A DNA stretch of 64,000 bases, taken from positions 315,741-379,740 of the forward strand of contig NZ_JADPIE010000001.1 in assembly GCF_015666175.1 (NCBI RefSeq), read 5' to 3'. The position numbers were made by a program, and so were the translations under genes. The DNA comes from Halonatronomonas betaini (lineage in GTDB: Bacteria; Bacillota; Halanaerobiia; Halanaerobiales; Halarsenatibacteraceae). This document shows, piece after piece, positions 53,409 through 61,522 of the stretch (the stretch's first letter is position 1; the number at the start of each line of letters is the position of its first letter). The notes under the pieces were generated by a model. The model had not been told where the DNA came from. It ran no database searches and saw nothing but the letters and a program-made list of their open reading frames with translations.

Positions 53409-54236
53409 ATGGAAATCAAAGACGATTTAACAGAAGATATTAAAGGATTAAAAAAATATGCGATGCTAATAATGATAATTGTAATAGCAGTAGCAGGTTA
53501 TACAGCCTATCAGTCAGCCTTTAGGGACCCTGCAGTTCAATTTTTCCAGACTGACTCAGGGTCATATTACCTGTATTTACCTGAAAGTACCGATCATGAA
53601 ACAGAAAATCCAATCCTGATTCATCCTTTCTTTGGTCAGGAAGAAGAGCAGGAGGACCTGGAAGATGAGGCCAGCAGACAGATCAGGACGATGCAGGTTA
53701 TCGCAGATGAAATAGCCTCACCTCTTTTAGTTCCAGTCTTTTCACTGGATGATTATCAGGATCCTGCTAAAGCTGAAATTCTGGCTGAGCTTTTTCATGA
53801 TGCCAGAAATGAATTAGAGGAAATTAATTATGAAATTGCTGACAAAGCAGATCTATTTGGCTTTGGTGAAAGCGGTCACTATGCTTCCTACTGGCTAAAT
53901 CAATATCCAGAGCTGGTAAATAAAGCTGTAATCGGTTCGCCAGGTGGCTGGCCTGCAGAACCCCGGGATTCTGAATATAATAATGATATTTCGGTCTTCT
54001 TTTTCCAGGGGGAGGAAGATGATTTCAGTCTTCTTGACCAGGAACCATATTTTACTGAATCTGAACAGGAAGAGCTCCAGGAAAGGTTACCAGAAGATCC
54101 TGTAGAAAGGTTTAATCAGGCTGTAGATGCCTATCAGGAGGCCGGTTTTCAGGTCGAAGTGAAGATATATCCAGAACTTGACCACAGGATTACCATGGAG
54201 GTCAATGAAGATATAGCCGCTTTTATAAATAATTAA
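53409..54236 (+). CDS. Membrane-anchored alpha/beta hydrolase-like protein
   Basis: A 275-residue protein with one N-terminal transmembrane helix (about 17-36) and an exported alpha/beta-hydrolase domain. The nucleophile elbow is GFGESGHYAS (Ser about 155), and a C-terminal LDHRIT supplies the His; the acid is probably in the EEDDFSLLDQ region. Highly acidic surface. The substrate is unknown. It ends 28 bases before the export operon and may be co-transcribed with it. Confidence 0.78.
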   Translation: MEIKDDLTEDIKGLKKYAMLIMIIVIAVAGYTAYQSAFRDPAVQFFQTDSGSYYLYLPESTDHETENPILIHPFFGQEEEQEDLEDEASRQIRTMQVIADEIASPLLVPVFSLDDYQDPAKAEILAELFHDARNELEEINYEIADKADLFGFGESGHYASYWLNQYPELVNKAVIGSPGGWPAEPRDSEYNNDISVFFFQGEEDDFSLLDQEPYFTESEQEELQERLPEDPVERFNQAVDAYQEAGFQVEVKIYPELDHRITMEVNEDIAAFINN

Positions 54237-54264
54237 AGGTTCTTTACAGATAGGAGAAAACTAT

Positions 54265-55329
54265 ATGAAAAGAAAATTAATATTCTCAGGTATAATTTTA
54301 ACTATGATTTTAACATTTACTGGTTTATTGCAGTTAGAAGTATCTGCAGAAACTGAAATTTTGAGGGCTACCGGTCTAATTCAGCCAGTAGAAGAAAAAG
54401 AAATTTCAGCTGAGATATCCGGTAAGATTGAAGAAATTAATTACCAGATAGGAGATAAGATAGCTGATGAACCCTTGTTTAGTATAACCAGTCAGTCTGC
54501 CAGAAAAGAACTGGAGCTGGCAGAAGAAAATCTTGGTGATACTGAATTAAGATTGGAGCAGGAAAGAGAGAGGCTTCATCAGGCCAGGATTGGACTGGAA
54601 TTGGCAAGAATACAACTCCAGGATGCTGAAGCTCAGACATTAAGGATCCCTGAGCTGGAATTAGAACAGTCAAGATTAGAATTAGAAAGTGAAAGAGTAG
54701 AATTTGCCCGTCTTGAAAACCTCTATGCTAGAGACGCTCTAGAAGAGGCTTCATTTGATCAGGGCCGTTTCCAGTTTGAACTTGCTGAACTGGCAGTGGA
54801 GTTAAGTGAGGCCAGACTTGAAGAATCAGAAGATGATAGAGAACAGCGAAGGCAGGAGGCCAGGTTAAATTTTGATGAAGCAGAAAAATCTTTAGCTATT
54901 GCTGAACTATCAGTTGAATCTGCAGAGAAAGCGGTTCGCCAGGCTGAGCTTGATTATGAGCTTGCCGAACTAAGATTGGAAAATCATAAGATATCAGGGC
55001 CAGATGGTTACCAGATTATAACTAAAGAATTTTCAGAAGGCGAGTATATTTCAGCAGGGCAGTCAGTCTTTACAATAATCAAGCCTGAATTTCAGGTTTT
55101 AATTGAGCCAGATGAACGGGAACTCTCACAACTTAGCCCAGGCCTGGAAGGCAGTGCAGTTGTAGAGGCCTATCCAGATCAGCCCTTTGATGTTGTTATA
55201 GATAGAATAGATCCTTTAGTTGATCCAGATAGAGGTACCCTGGAAATCTATCTCAGAATTGAAGGAGATAAGCCTGATCTATTTCCATATATGGCTGCAT
55301 CAATTGAGTTTGTTCTGGATGGTGAATAA
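54265..55329 (+). CDS. HlyD-family periplasmic adaptor subunit
   Basis: Adaptor (354 residues) that would link the ABC exporter below to an outer-membrane channel. A signal peptide (about 1-28) is followed by split lipoyl-like beta segments (EEKEISAEISGKIEEINYQIGD), a very long Glu/Arg/Leu-rich coiled coil (about 75-240), then the second beta half (KISGPDGYQIITKEFSEGEYI) and a membrane-proximal beta domain. The order adaptor-permease-ATPase is that of DevBCA systems. The next gene starts 2 bases after its stop codon. Confidence 0.9.
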   Translation: MKRKLIFSGIILTMILTFTGLLQLEVSAETEILRATGLIQPVEEKEISAEISGKIEEINYQIGDKIADEPLFSITSQSARKELELAEENLGDTELRLEQERERLHQARIGLELARIQLQDAEAQTLRIPELELEQSRLELESERVEFARLENLYARDALEEASFDQGRFQFELAELAVELSEARLEESEDDREQRRQEARLNFDEAEKSLAIAELSVESAEKAVRQAELDYELAELRLENHKISGPDGYQIITKEFSEGEYISAGQSVFTIIKPEFQVLIEPDERELSQLSPGLEGSAVVEAYPDQPFDVVIDRIDPLVDPDRGTLEIYLRIEGDKPDLFPYMAASIEFVLDGE

Positions 55330-55331
55330 TT

Positions 55332-56546
55332 ATGTGGTTTGAATGGAAAGTTGCAGTTAGATTTTTATATACAGGCAAGTTACAGACATTATTGATTCTT
55401 GCAGGAATTGTAATTGGAGTTGCAGTCCAGGTATTTTTAGGTTCATTAATTGGAGGGCTTCAGCAGGACCTTATTAATCAGACGATTGGAAGTTCTCCCC
55501 ATGTTATGATGATGGCTGAAGATGCATTACCCAGGGCTATTAGAGTTTCAGATAACGACCTGGGCAGAACTGTAACCTTTACAGTTAGAGATAGAGGTTT
55601 GTCAAACTGGCAGAATATAGTCAATTCTATTGAAGGCGATGAAGAAATTACAGCTATCTCACCAACTATTACTGGTTCAGGCTTTGCCATTAGAGGACAG
55701 AAAAATCAACCGATTGTTTTTAGGGGGATTGACCTGGATCGAGCCGATGAAATTTATAGGATTAGCCCCAGACTTGTTGAGGGTGAGGCTTTATTAGGTG
55801 GTAATAATGTTTTGCTAGGCAGGGAATTGGCAGAAGAATTGAATTTAAGAGCAGGAGATACAGTTCAGTTAAGAACTGGCGATGGAGTCCAGGATAGATT
55901 TCGGGTTAGCGGTATTTTTAATCTTGGAAATCAGGATTTAAATGAGAGCTGGGTATTTTTATCATTGCCCAGGTCGGCAACATTATTAAATCAGGGAAGT
56001 GACATTTCAACGATTGAACTTCAGATAGCAGATGTATTTGCATCAAATGATATTGCAGAAAGATTGAAGGAATCATGGCCAGCAACTTCAGTTGAGAGCT
56101 GGCAACAATCAAATGAAGATCTTTTAACTGCTCTGCAGAGTCAGAGTAGCTCCAGCCTGGTAATTCAATTCTTTGTAATAGTTGCTGTTACATTGGGTAT
56201 ATCAAGTGTTTTGGCAGTTTCAGTTGTTCAAAAATCCAGGCAGATTGGAATTTTAAAGGCAATGGGGACCAACCGTAAAAGAGTAGGTCGGATCTTTTTA
56301 ATTCAGGGTTTTCTCCTGGGAGCAATTGGAGCAGTCCTGGGAATTTTAACAGGAATTGGCTTAAGTCAGCTATTTGTCAATCTGGTTAGAACTCCAGCAG
56401 GAGATCCATTATTTCCAATTGAAGTAGATCCAATCTTTATCGGAATTTCATTTTTAATAGCAACATTTGCTGGTATGCTGGCTGCATTAATCCCTGCCAG
56501 AAATTCTGCGAAGCTTAATCCAATTGAGGTGATTCAGAATGGATAG
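55332..56546 (+). CDS. MacB/DevC-like ABC permease
   Basis: FtsX-type permease of 404 residues: TM1 near the N-terminus (about 14-35), a large extracytoplasmic domain (about 40-270), and three C-terminal helices with the coupling motif QKSRQIGILKAMGTNRKRVG (about 300-320). This topology drives mechanical export of substrates from the periplasm or outer leaflet. Start and stop codons are tightly packed; its end overlaps the ATPase gene by 8 bases. Confidence 0.92.
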   Translation: MWFEWKVAVRFLYTGKLQTLLILAGIVIGVAVQVFLGSLIGGLQQDLINQTIGSSPHVMMMAEDALPRAIRVSDNDLGRTVTFTVRDRGLSNWQNIVNSIEGDEEITAISPTITGSGFAIRGQKNQPIVFRGIDLDRADEIYRISPRLVEGEALLGGNNVLLGRELAEELNLRAGDTVQLRTGDGVQDRFRVSGIFNLGNQDLNESWVFLSLPRSATLLNQGSDISTIELQIADVFASNDIAERLKESWPATSVESWQQSNEDLLTALQSQSSSSLVIQFFVIVAVTLGISSVLAVSVVQKSRQIGILKAMGTNRKRVGRIFLIQGFLLGAIGAVLGILTGIGLSQLFVNLVRTPAGDPLFPIEVDPIFIGISFLIATFAGMLAALIPARNSAKLNPIEVIQNG

Positions 56547-57369
56547 TAAGACTGTAATTAGAGGCGAAAAAATTTATAAAACCTATGGAGATGTTGTTAA
56601 GACAGAGGTTCTTCATGGTTTGAATTTTCAGGTTCAGGCTGAAGAATTTATATCTATTATTGGTCCATCTGGATCAGGCAAGAGTACTCTTTTAAATTTA
56701 TTAGGAGCTCTGGACCGGCCCAGTGAGGGTAAAATTGAAATGGCCGGTAAAATTATAACTGAATTAAATGATGATGATCTGGCCGCTTTTAGAAATGATA
56801 ATCTTGGATTTGTCTTTCAATTTCATCATCTTTTACCAGAATTCACTGCTATAGAAAATGTATTTATGCCGTACTGGATCAGAAATGGTTCCGCCAGAAA
56901 AGAACAGATTGAAAGGGCTGAATATTTATTAGAAACTGTTGGACTCATAAAATATAAAGATAATTTATCGACTCAGCTGTCTGGTGGCCAGAAGCAGAGA
57001 GTTGCTATAGCCCGTTCTCTGATGAATAATCCTCCGATTCTTCTGGCGGATGAACCAACCGGTAATCTTGATACAGAATCAACTGAACAGGTCTTTGACC
57101 TTCTTAGAAAAATAAATGAAGAATTTGGAACAGTTTTCATCATTGTTACCCATGATCGCCATATTGCAGGTCGAACAGATAGAATACTTGAACTTGTTGA
57201 CGGAAATATCGTAAGGGATATGAAAGCCGGGTCAGGTAAAGAGATAGATAACTGGGATCAACTGGCCCCTGATTATTGTCTGCTTTGCCGTGAACAGCAG
57301 GGTGAAAATACAATCTTAAATCATGAACTGGCTAGAGCCAGTCAGGCCTTATTTTCAAAAACAGATTAA
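56539..57369 (+). CDS. ABC exporter ATPase with CxxC tail
   Basis: LolD/MacB/DevA-type ATPase (276 residues): Walker A GPSGSGKST (about 42-50), Q-loop FQFHHLLPE, signature LSGGQKQR, Walker B ILLADEPTGNLD and His switch VTHD. The typical domain ends near residue 225. About 50 extra residues follow, with the pair YCLLC and a charged helix. The extension is not part of the usual family and may bind metal or contact the permease. Confidence 0.92.
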   Translation: MDSKTVIRGEKIYKTYGDVVKTEVLHGLNFQVQAEEFISIIGPSGSGKSTLLNLLGALDRPSEGKIEMAGKIITELNDDDLAAFRNDNLGFVFQFHHLLPEFTAIENVFMPYWIRNGSARKEQIERAEYLLETVGLIKYKDNLSTQLSGGQKQRVAIARSLMNNPPILLADEPTGNLDTESTEQVFDLLRKINEEFGTVFIIVTHDRHIAGRTDRILELVDGNIVRDMKAGSGKEIDNWDQLAPDYCLLCREQQGENTILNHELARASQALFSKTD

Positions 57370-57472
57370 TATGAAAAATATATGATAAATAATAATAAAT
57401 ATGATAAGTCAGGTTATATCTGTTATAATTAAGTCATCGTGATTTAAGAGTCGAGATTCAGGAGGTGGATTG

Positions 57473-57991
57473 ATGTTTGTAAGATTATTACTGCTATTTA
57501 CAGTAGTTCCAATGCTTGAGTTATTACTGCTAATCCATGTAGGGGGCATAATTGGCCTTATCCCTACTTTATTTCTGGTGGCAGGTACAGGAGTCCTTGG
57601 TGTTAGCATAGCTAAAATGCAGGGATTTCTTGTTGTTAATAGAATAAAAAATAATTTAAATCAGGGCCAGATACCAACAGATAATATGATTCAGGGTATC
57701 CTGATATTAGTTGGTGGTGGAATGCTTTTAACTCCCGGTTTAATTACTGATGTTTTAGGTTTTTCATTTATTCTGCCCTTTAGCAGGCCGATTATTGCTA
57801 AACTGGCCCAGAAATATTTCAAAAATTATATCGATAAGAATAAAGATTCAGCTTCTTTTCAATTTCATTACAGCAACTATTCAGGTAATAGCAATAATGG
57901 AAATGGAAGAAAAAGCTATGATGATCCCGATATAATTAATGGCCACGGTGAGTTTACCGGGGAAAGCAGGAAAGATAAAGATAATGAATAG
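57473..57991 (+). CDS. FxsA-family membrane protein
   Basis: A 172-residue cytoplasmic-membrane protein with three to four hydrophobic helices in the first 120 residues (FVRLLLLFTVVPMLELLLLI, GIIGLIPTLFLVAGTGVLG, GGGMLLTPGLITDVLGF) and a polar Asn/Gly/Ser-rich C-terminal tail. It matches the FxsA pattern, named for suppression of phage exclusion in E. coli; the cellular function is unclear. ATG 57473 follows GGAGGTGG. The end overlaps ogt by 8 bases. Confidence 0.88.
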   Translation: MFVRLLLLFTVVPMLELLLLIHVGGIIGLIPTLFLVAGTGVLGVSIAKMQGFLVVNRIKNNLNQGQIPTDNMIQGILILVGGGMLLTPGLITDVLGFSFILPFSRPIIAKLAQKYFKNYIDKNKDSASFQFHYSNYSGNSNNGNGRKSYDDPDIINGHGEFTGESRKDKDNE

Positions 57992-58481
57992 CCATTATTT
58001 AACCCTGCCCCAGATCGGCCATTTGAAAATTATTAGTAATAAAAATCATATAATCGAAATAAATTTTATCTCTGAGTTTTCAGGAAAGGATTTAGAAGAA
58101 GGCGAAGCTATATCATTAAAAATCTTTTCCGGCATATATCCTGCAGAAGTTGAAAAGCTTAAAAACCAATTAATAGAGTATCTTAAAGCTGATAGAAGAG
58201 AATTTCAAATAGATTATCAACTAGCAGGGACAGATTTTCAGCAGGCAATATTAGATGAGACAGCTAAAATTCCTTATGGTCAGACAGTTTCATATAAGGA
58301 ACTGGCAAAAAGAGCAGGTTCGCCCCGGGCCTGGCAGGCAACAGGTCAGGCTTTGAAAAATAATAGGCTGCCTATTATTATACCCTGCCATAGAGTTATT
58401 GGTTCCAGTGGATTAGGCGGATATAATGGGGGACTTAAATTAAAAAAGACCCTCCTAAAACTGGAAGGCTCTATCAATTGA
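57984..58481 (+). CDS. ogt: Methylated-DNA--protein-cysteine methyltransferase
   Basis: Suicide DNA-repair protein (165 residues) that removes alkyl groups from O6-methylguanine. The active-site IIPCHRVIGSSG (Cys about 135) is intact, with the Asn hinge and the DNA-binding helix in IPYGQTVSYKELAKRAGSPRAWQATGQA. The start is ATG 57984 inside the fxsA 3' end; the longer frame from 57939 lies fully within fxsA. Stop codon TGA. No plus-strand terminator is seen after it. Confidence 0.93.
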   Translation: MNSHYLTLPQIGHLKIISNKNHIIEINFISEFSGKDLEEGEAISLKIFSGIYPAEVEKLKNQLIEYLKADRREFQIDYQLAGTDFQQAILDETAKIPYGQTVSYKELAKRAGSPRAWQATGQALKNNRLPIIIPCHRVIGSSGLGGYNGGLKLKKTLLKLEGSIN

Positions 58482-58491
58482 AATACTTAAG

Positions 58492-58621
58492 AAAATAAAA
58501 ATGCCTCTGGCTTGGGCAGGATATCGCCAGAGGCACAAACTGATAGAACTCCATCTATCAGCCTGGAGGAGAAAAGAATAACTGGACTGTCTTAGTTTAA
58601 ACATTTAAAATACTAAAGTAT
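58492..58621 (-). ncRNA. Putative small RNA with CU-rich anti-Shine-Dalgarno segment
   Basis: Predicted from structure alone: a perfect minus-strand promoter at 58628-58656, then about 130 nt without a credible gene, ending in an intrinsic terminator (10-bp stem 58526-58535 with 58502-58511, then T-rich TTTTTATTTT on the minus strand). It contains a second hairpin (58540-58547 with 58554-58561, loop TGGAGT on the minus strand). Between start and hairpins lies a CU-rich TTCTTTTCTCCTCCAGG, complementary to ribosome sites. CTCCA there can also pair with the TGGAG loop, giving a possible pseudoknot. Confidence 0.65.
58497..58535 (-). terminator. Intrinsic terminator of the minus-strand RNA
   Basis: A perfect 10-bp stem GCCTCTGGC-type (58502-58511 with 58526-58535) with a 14-base loop, followed on the minus strand by a T-rich run. 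The plus strand has no T run after this hairpin. Confidence 0.85.
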
Positions 58622-58627
58622 AAAAAA

Positions 58628-58656
58628 ATTATAACAATAATCTTTATTATTGTCAA
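58628..58656 (-). promoter_or_regulatory. Minus-strand consensus promoter
   Basis: On the minus strand: perfect TTGACA (58656-58651), 17-bp spacer, perfect TATAAT (58633-58628). It drives the RNA ending at about 58492 and points away from the pyrophosphatase gene. Confidence 0.85.
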
Positions 58657-58684
58657 GAGAAATATTTAAAAAGAGGTGATTTTT

Positions 58685-59335
58685 TTGCAGAAAATTAATA
58701 AATTTAGAGCCCATCCCTGGCATGGGGTAACTATTGGTCCAAAAGCCCCGGATATAGTTCAGGTTTATATTGAGCTGGTCCCGGAGGATGGGATCAAATA
58801 TGAGCTTGACAAATCCAGTGGAATATTAAAAGTTGATCGGCCCCAGAGGTTTTCCAGTTATGCGCCTGCTCCCTATGGTATGATACCTCAGACTTATTGT
58901 GGCCAGGAGACGGCAAAATTAATGGAAAAGGAAGCAAAGGAAAATAGACAGATCTCACCAGACCAGAAAATTATCGGTGATGATGATCCTCTGGATATCC
59001 TGGTCCTTACAGAAAAAATAGTCCCACATGGAGATATCATGATGACGGCTAAACCTATTGGCGGCCTGGCCCTTCTGGATAGAGGAGAGGCCGACGATAA
59101 GATTATAAGTGTTTTAGAAGACGATTCAGTTTATAGTGAGATTGATGATATTTCAGAACTCCCCTGGGGCATTCTCCAGCGGATTCAGCATTACTTTTTA
59201 AGTTACAAAAAGGCTCCAGATACTGAAGATCCTGTCTGCAGGATTCTTACAACTTATGGCAGAGAGCATGCCAGGCAGGTTATTGAAAAATCAAAATTAG
59301 ACTATCAGAATAAATTCCAGTCTACTATTGAATAA
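58685..59335 (+). CDS. ppa: Soluble inorganic pyrophosphatase, class I
   Basis: Hydrolyses pyrophosphate in the cytoplasm (216 residues). The substrate and metal cluster GDDDPLDILVLTE is present (about 98-110), as is the upstream APYGMIPQTYCG. It is longer than classic bacterial enzymes (about 175) and belongs to a broader class I group. The start is TTG 58685, spaced after GAGGTGAT; the GTG at 58676 is part of that site. With the Na+-pumping enzyme at 1-1338, the cell has both a waste and an energy-saving route for pyrophosphate. The 3' end overlaps the convergent gene by 11 bases. Confidence 0.9.
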   Translation: MQKINKFRAHPWHGVTIGPKAPDIVQVYIELVPEDGIKYELDKSSGILKVDRPQRFSSYAPAPYGMIPQTYCGQETAKLMEKEAKENRQISPDQKIIGDDDPLDILVLTEKIVPHGDIMMTAKPIGGLALLDRGEADDKIISVLEDDSVYSEIDDISELPWGILQRIQHYFLSYKKAPDTEDPVCRILTTYGREHARQVIEKSKLDYQNKFQSTIE

Positions 59336-60362
59336 ACTGAATTCCGATAATTAATAAAGTTAATAAAACTATCCAGAGAATAAGGCTGTACTTCCTTGAA
59401 GTCGCAGCCTTTTTTTCTTCCCACCAGTTTAAGGGCCTGACACCCTGATAGATAAAGGTTAAAACTCCGGCTAAATTTATACAGATTATATTTGAGATAA
59501 AAAGTAATAAGGCACCTCCAGCCAGTAAAAATTCACCTGCTCCAAATAATATACCAACAACCACCAGTGGAGGCATTAAGGCCACAGCGATCATGACTCC
59601 AATAACAGCACCAGAGGTTCCGGTTGTAAAGGCCAGGGTTCCTGCGCTACCTGAAGCGAGAGCCAGGGTGATATCGCCCCAGCCGACACTGGTTCTGCTT
59701 AAAACTTCATGGGGCCAGCTATCAGGGTTTAAAATTAATCCAGCAATTATAGCAACTATTATAGCAGCTCCAGCGCCATATAAAGAGGCTTTTATAGCTT
59801 TTTTACCTAATTCTATATCTCCTAAGGTCGAGGCTAGAGCCATGCCGACATTTGGACCCAACAAAGGTGCAATCACCATGGCACCAACTATAACAGCAAC
59901 ATTGTCCAGCATAACTCCGCTAGAGGCTACAACTGCCGAGAGAATACACATTAATATATAATTACTATTTAAATTTATGGAATCAGAGAGATCAGCATAT
60001 AATTCCTGACGACTTAAGCCTTTAGTTGTATTATTTTTTTCTTCTTTTTGCTCCTTTTCGGAATCAACGTCTGTAATTGTTTCAATTTCATCTTCTTCAT
60101 CATTTTCTTCTTTTTGTTTTGCAGCTGGAATAGTAGCTTCAACCTCAAGCATATTTAATCTAAAACCTTCAGCAAAAGCTAGCTTCTTTTCTAATTCATC
60201 TAATAAAGGTCCACTATTTTCAACATTAAGGGTTATTAAATAAAGGGCCTGGTCTTCAAGTAAAGAAATTTTATATCTATCCAGAACTTCATAATTTTCT
60301 AGAATTTCATTTAACTTATCAGTCTCATCCACAGGCAGAACAATTTCGATTTTTCTTAACAT
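59325..60362 (-). CDS. DUF389/TIGR00341-family membrane protein
   Basis: A 345-residue protein. An N-terminal soluble domain (about 1-95, LRKIEIVLPVDETDKLNE) is followed by an acidic linker (EENDEEDEIETITDVDSEKE) and about six transmembrane helices with the conserved VIVGAMVIAPLLGPNVGMALA and MIAVALMPPLVVVGI. The function is unknown. ATG 60362 (MLRKIEI) matches family starts; the longer frame to 60422 adds an unlikely Cys/Lys-rich leader. Confidence 0.87.
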   Translation of the reverse strand: MLRKIEIVLPVDETDKLNEILENYEVLDRYKISLLEDQALYLITLNVENSGPLLDELEKKLAFAEGFRLNMLEVEATIPAAKQKEENDEEDEIETITDVDSEKEQKEEKNNTTKGLSRQELYADLSDSINLNSNYILMCILSAVVASSGVMLDNVAVIVGAMVIAPLLGPNVGMALASTLGDIELGKKAIKASLYGAGAAIIVAIIAGLILNPDSWPHEVLSRTSVGWGDITLALASGSAGTLAFTTGTSGAVIGVMIAVALMPPLVVVGILFGAGEFLLAGGALLLFISNIICINLAGVLTFIYQGVRPLNWWEEKKAATSRKYSLILWIVLLTLLIIGIQFIQ

Positions 60363-60449
60363 AAAATAATCACAGCCTTTCTTGCATTTAAAGCTAAATT
60401 TAGTTAATATAAAGGTAATCAAGATTATTTTTGTTCAGGAGGCCAAAAT

Positions 60450-61355
60450 ATGATTTTATCAAAAGATAAAAAAGGAATCTTAGTTACAGCACTTTCAGCT
60501 ACTGGTTTTGGAGCGATGCCAGTGATAGCCCAGTTTGCTTATAGTTACGGAAGCAATGTAACAACACTGCTATTTCTCCGATTTGCACTGGCCAGTTTAA
60601 TCTTTCTCTTGATTTTAAAATTAAGTAATATTACATATAATATAAGCAAAGAAGATACAGTGAAATTAATACTTTTAGGTGCAGCAGGTTATGGATTGAT
60701 GTCAAGTTTATATTTCTTCGGAATCTCTCTAATTCCTGCATCATTGTCAGGATTTTTACTCTATAGTTATCCAGCAATCGTCACAATTCTGGCTTTTTTT
60801 GGCCAGGAAGAGCCTCTATATCGAGAAAATTTCATATCTTTAGTGGTTGCAATCACTGGCATTACCATGATTCTAGGACCAGTCTTTACAAGTGTTAATC
60901 TATTAGGAGTCGGCTCAATTCTTTTAGCTGCCTGTGTTTATGCAATCTATATTCTCGCAAGTAATCGGGTTTTAAAAAGAGTGAATTGGCTTTCAGGTTC
61001 AACAGTAGTTTCAGTCTCTGCTGCTTTTTTCTTTCTTATAACCGGAAGTTTTAGAGGGAATCTTCATTTAAACCAAATTTCAACAGAGATTTTACTTTCA
61101 GGAGCAGGGCTGGCGATTTTTTCAACTATTGTTGCTGTTGCCGGGTTTTATTTAGGTATCAGCCTAATTGGACCATCAAGAGCTTCAATAGTTAGCTCAG
61201 TGGAACCCTTTGTAACTGTATTGTTTTCAGCCCTTTTCTTTGCTGAGAGATTAACCTTTACCCAGTTTTTTGGAGGCCTTTTAATCATCCTTTCAATCAT
61301 AATTCTTAACAAGTTCAAAAATTATCGAGAAAAATCCTTTGACAAACCGGTCTAG
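60450..61355 (+). CDS. EamA/DMT-family transporter
   Basis: Ten-helix drug/metabolite-type transporter of 301 residues formed by two EamA repeats (first half with GFGAMPVIAQFAY, second half with ILLAACVYAIYILASNRVL and the end SSVEPFVTVLFSALFFAERLT). It probably exports or imports small metabolites; the substrate is unknown. AGGAGG precedes the ATG. Its stop codon lies inside the promoter/operator of the betaine operon, so the two units are tightly packed. Confidence 0.9.
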   Translation: MILSKDKKGILVTALSATGFGAMPVIAQFAYSYGSNVTTLLFLRFALASLIFLLILKLSNITYNISKEDTVKLILLGAAGYGLMSSLYFFGISLIPASLSGFLLYSYPAIVTILAFFGQEEPLYRENFISLVVAITGITMILGPVFTSVNLLGVGSILLAACVYAIYILASNRVLKRVNWLSGSTVVSVSAAFFFLITGSFRGNLHLNQISTEILLSGAGLAIFSTIVAVAGFYLGISLIGPSRASIVSSVEPFVTVLFSALFFAERLTFTQFFGGLLIILSIIILNKFKNYREKSFDKPV

Positions 61356-61367
61356 GTTTGTTATAGT
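61339..61367 (+). promoter_or_regulatory. Promoter of the glycine betaine operon
   Basis: Perfect TTGACA (61339-61344), 17-bp spacer, TATAGT (61362-61367, one mismatch). The -35 lies inside the EamA coding region and the -10 begins 6 bases after its stop codon. Confidence 0.85.
61342..61361 (+). promoter_or_regulatory. Palindromic operator between -35 and -10
   Basis: ACAAACC (61342-61348) and GGTTTGT (61355-61361) form a perfect 7-bp inverted repeat with a 6-bp spacer, filling the promoter spacer. A repressor bound there would block polymerase. The regulator is not in the window; a GbsR/OpuCR-type choline/osmotic regulator is a guess. Confidence 0.75.
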
Positions 61368-61405
61368 TTTAATGGTCGTCAAAAGCCACATAAAATTTTT
61401 AGCAA

Positions 61406-61457
61406 AAGGTTTAGATTTTGTCCTGAATATCTGGCACAATCTCTAAACCTTATTTTT
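61406..61457 (+). terminator. Leader hairpin with T run before the betaine operon
   Basis: A perfect 10-bp outer stem (61406-61415 with 61442-61451), an inner stem with one bulge, then five T residues (61453-61457). It lies downstream of the operon promoter and about 65 bases before the first start codon, so it is either the EamA terminator or an attenuator in the leader. No alternative antiterminator was evident by eye. Confidence 0.7.
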
Positions 61458-61522
61458 GTGCAATCTAATATTTTCATCCATGGAGGATATTAAGTTAGTA
61501 GAAAGAAAGGAGCATCTAAACA

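Noticed and set aside
58480-58557. Short minus-strand peptide frame inside the sRNA
   Set aside because: A 26-codon ATG frame exists but has no purine-rich ribosome site and runs through the terminator hairpin.
58501-58565. Fluoride riboswitch for the pyrophosphatase gene
   Set aside because: The plus strand has two hairpins in a roughly similar layout, but the conserved GATG and pseudoknot sequence of the fluoride aptamer are absent, and the terminator works on the minus strand.
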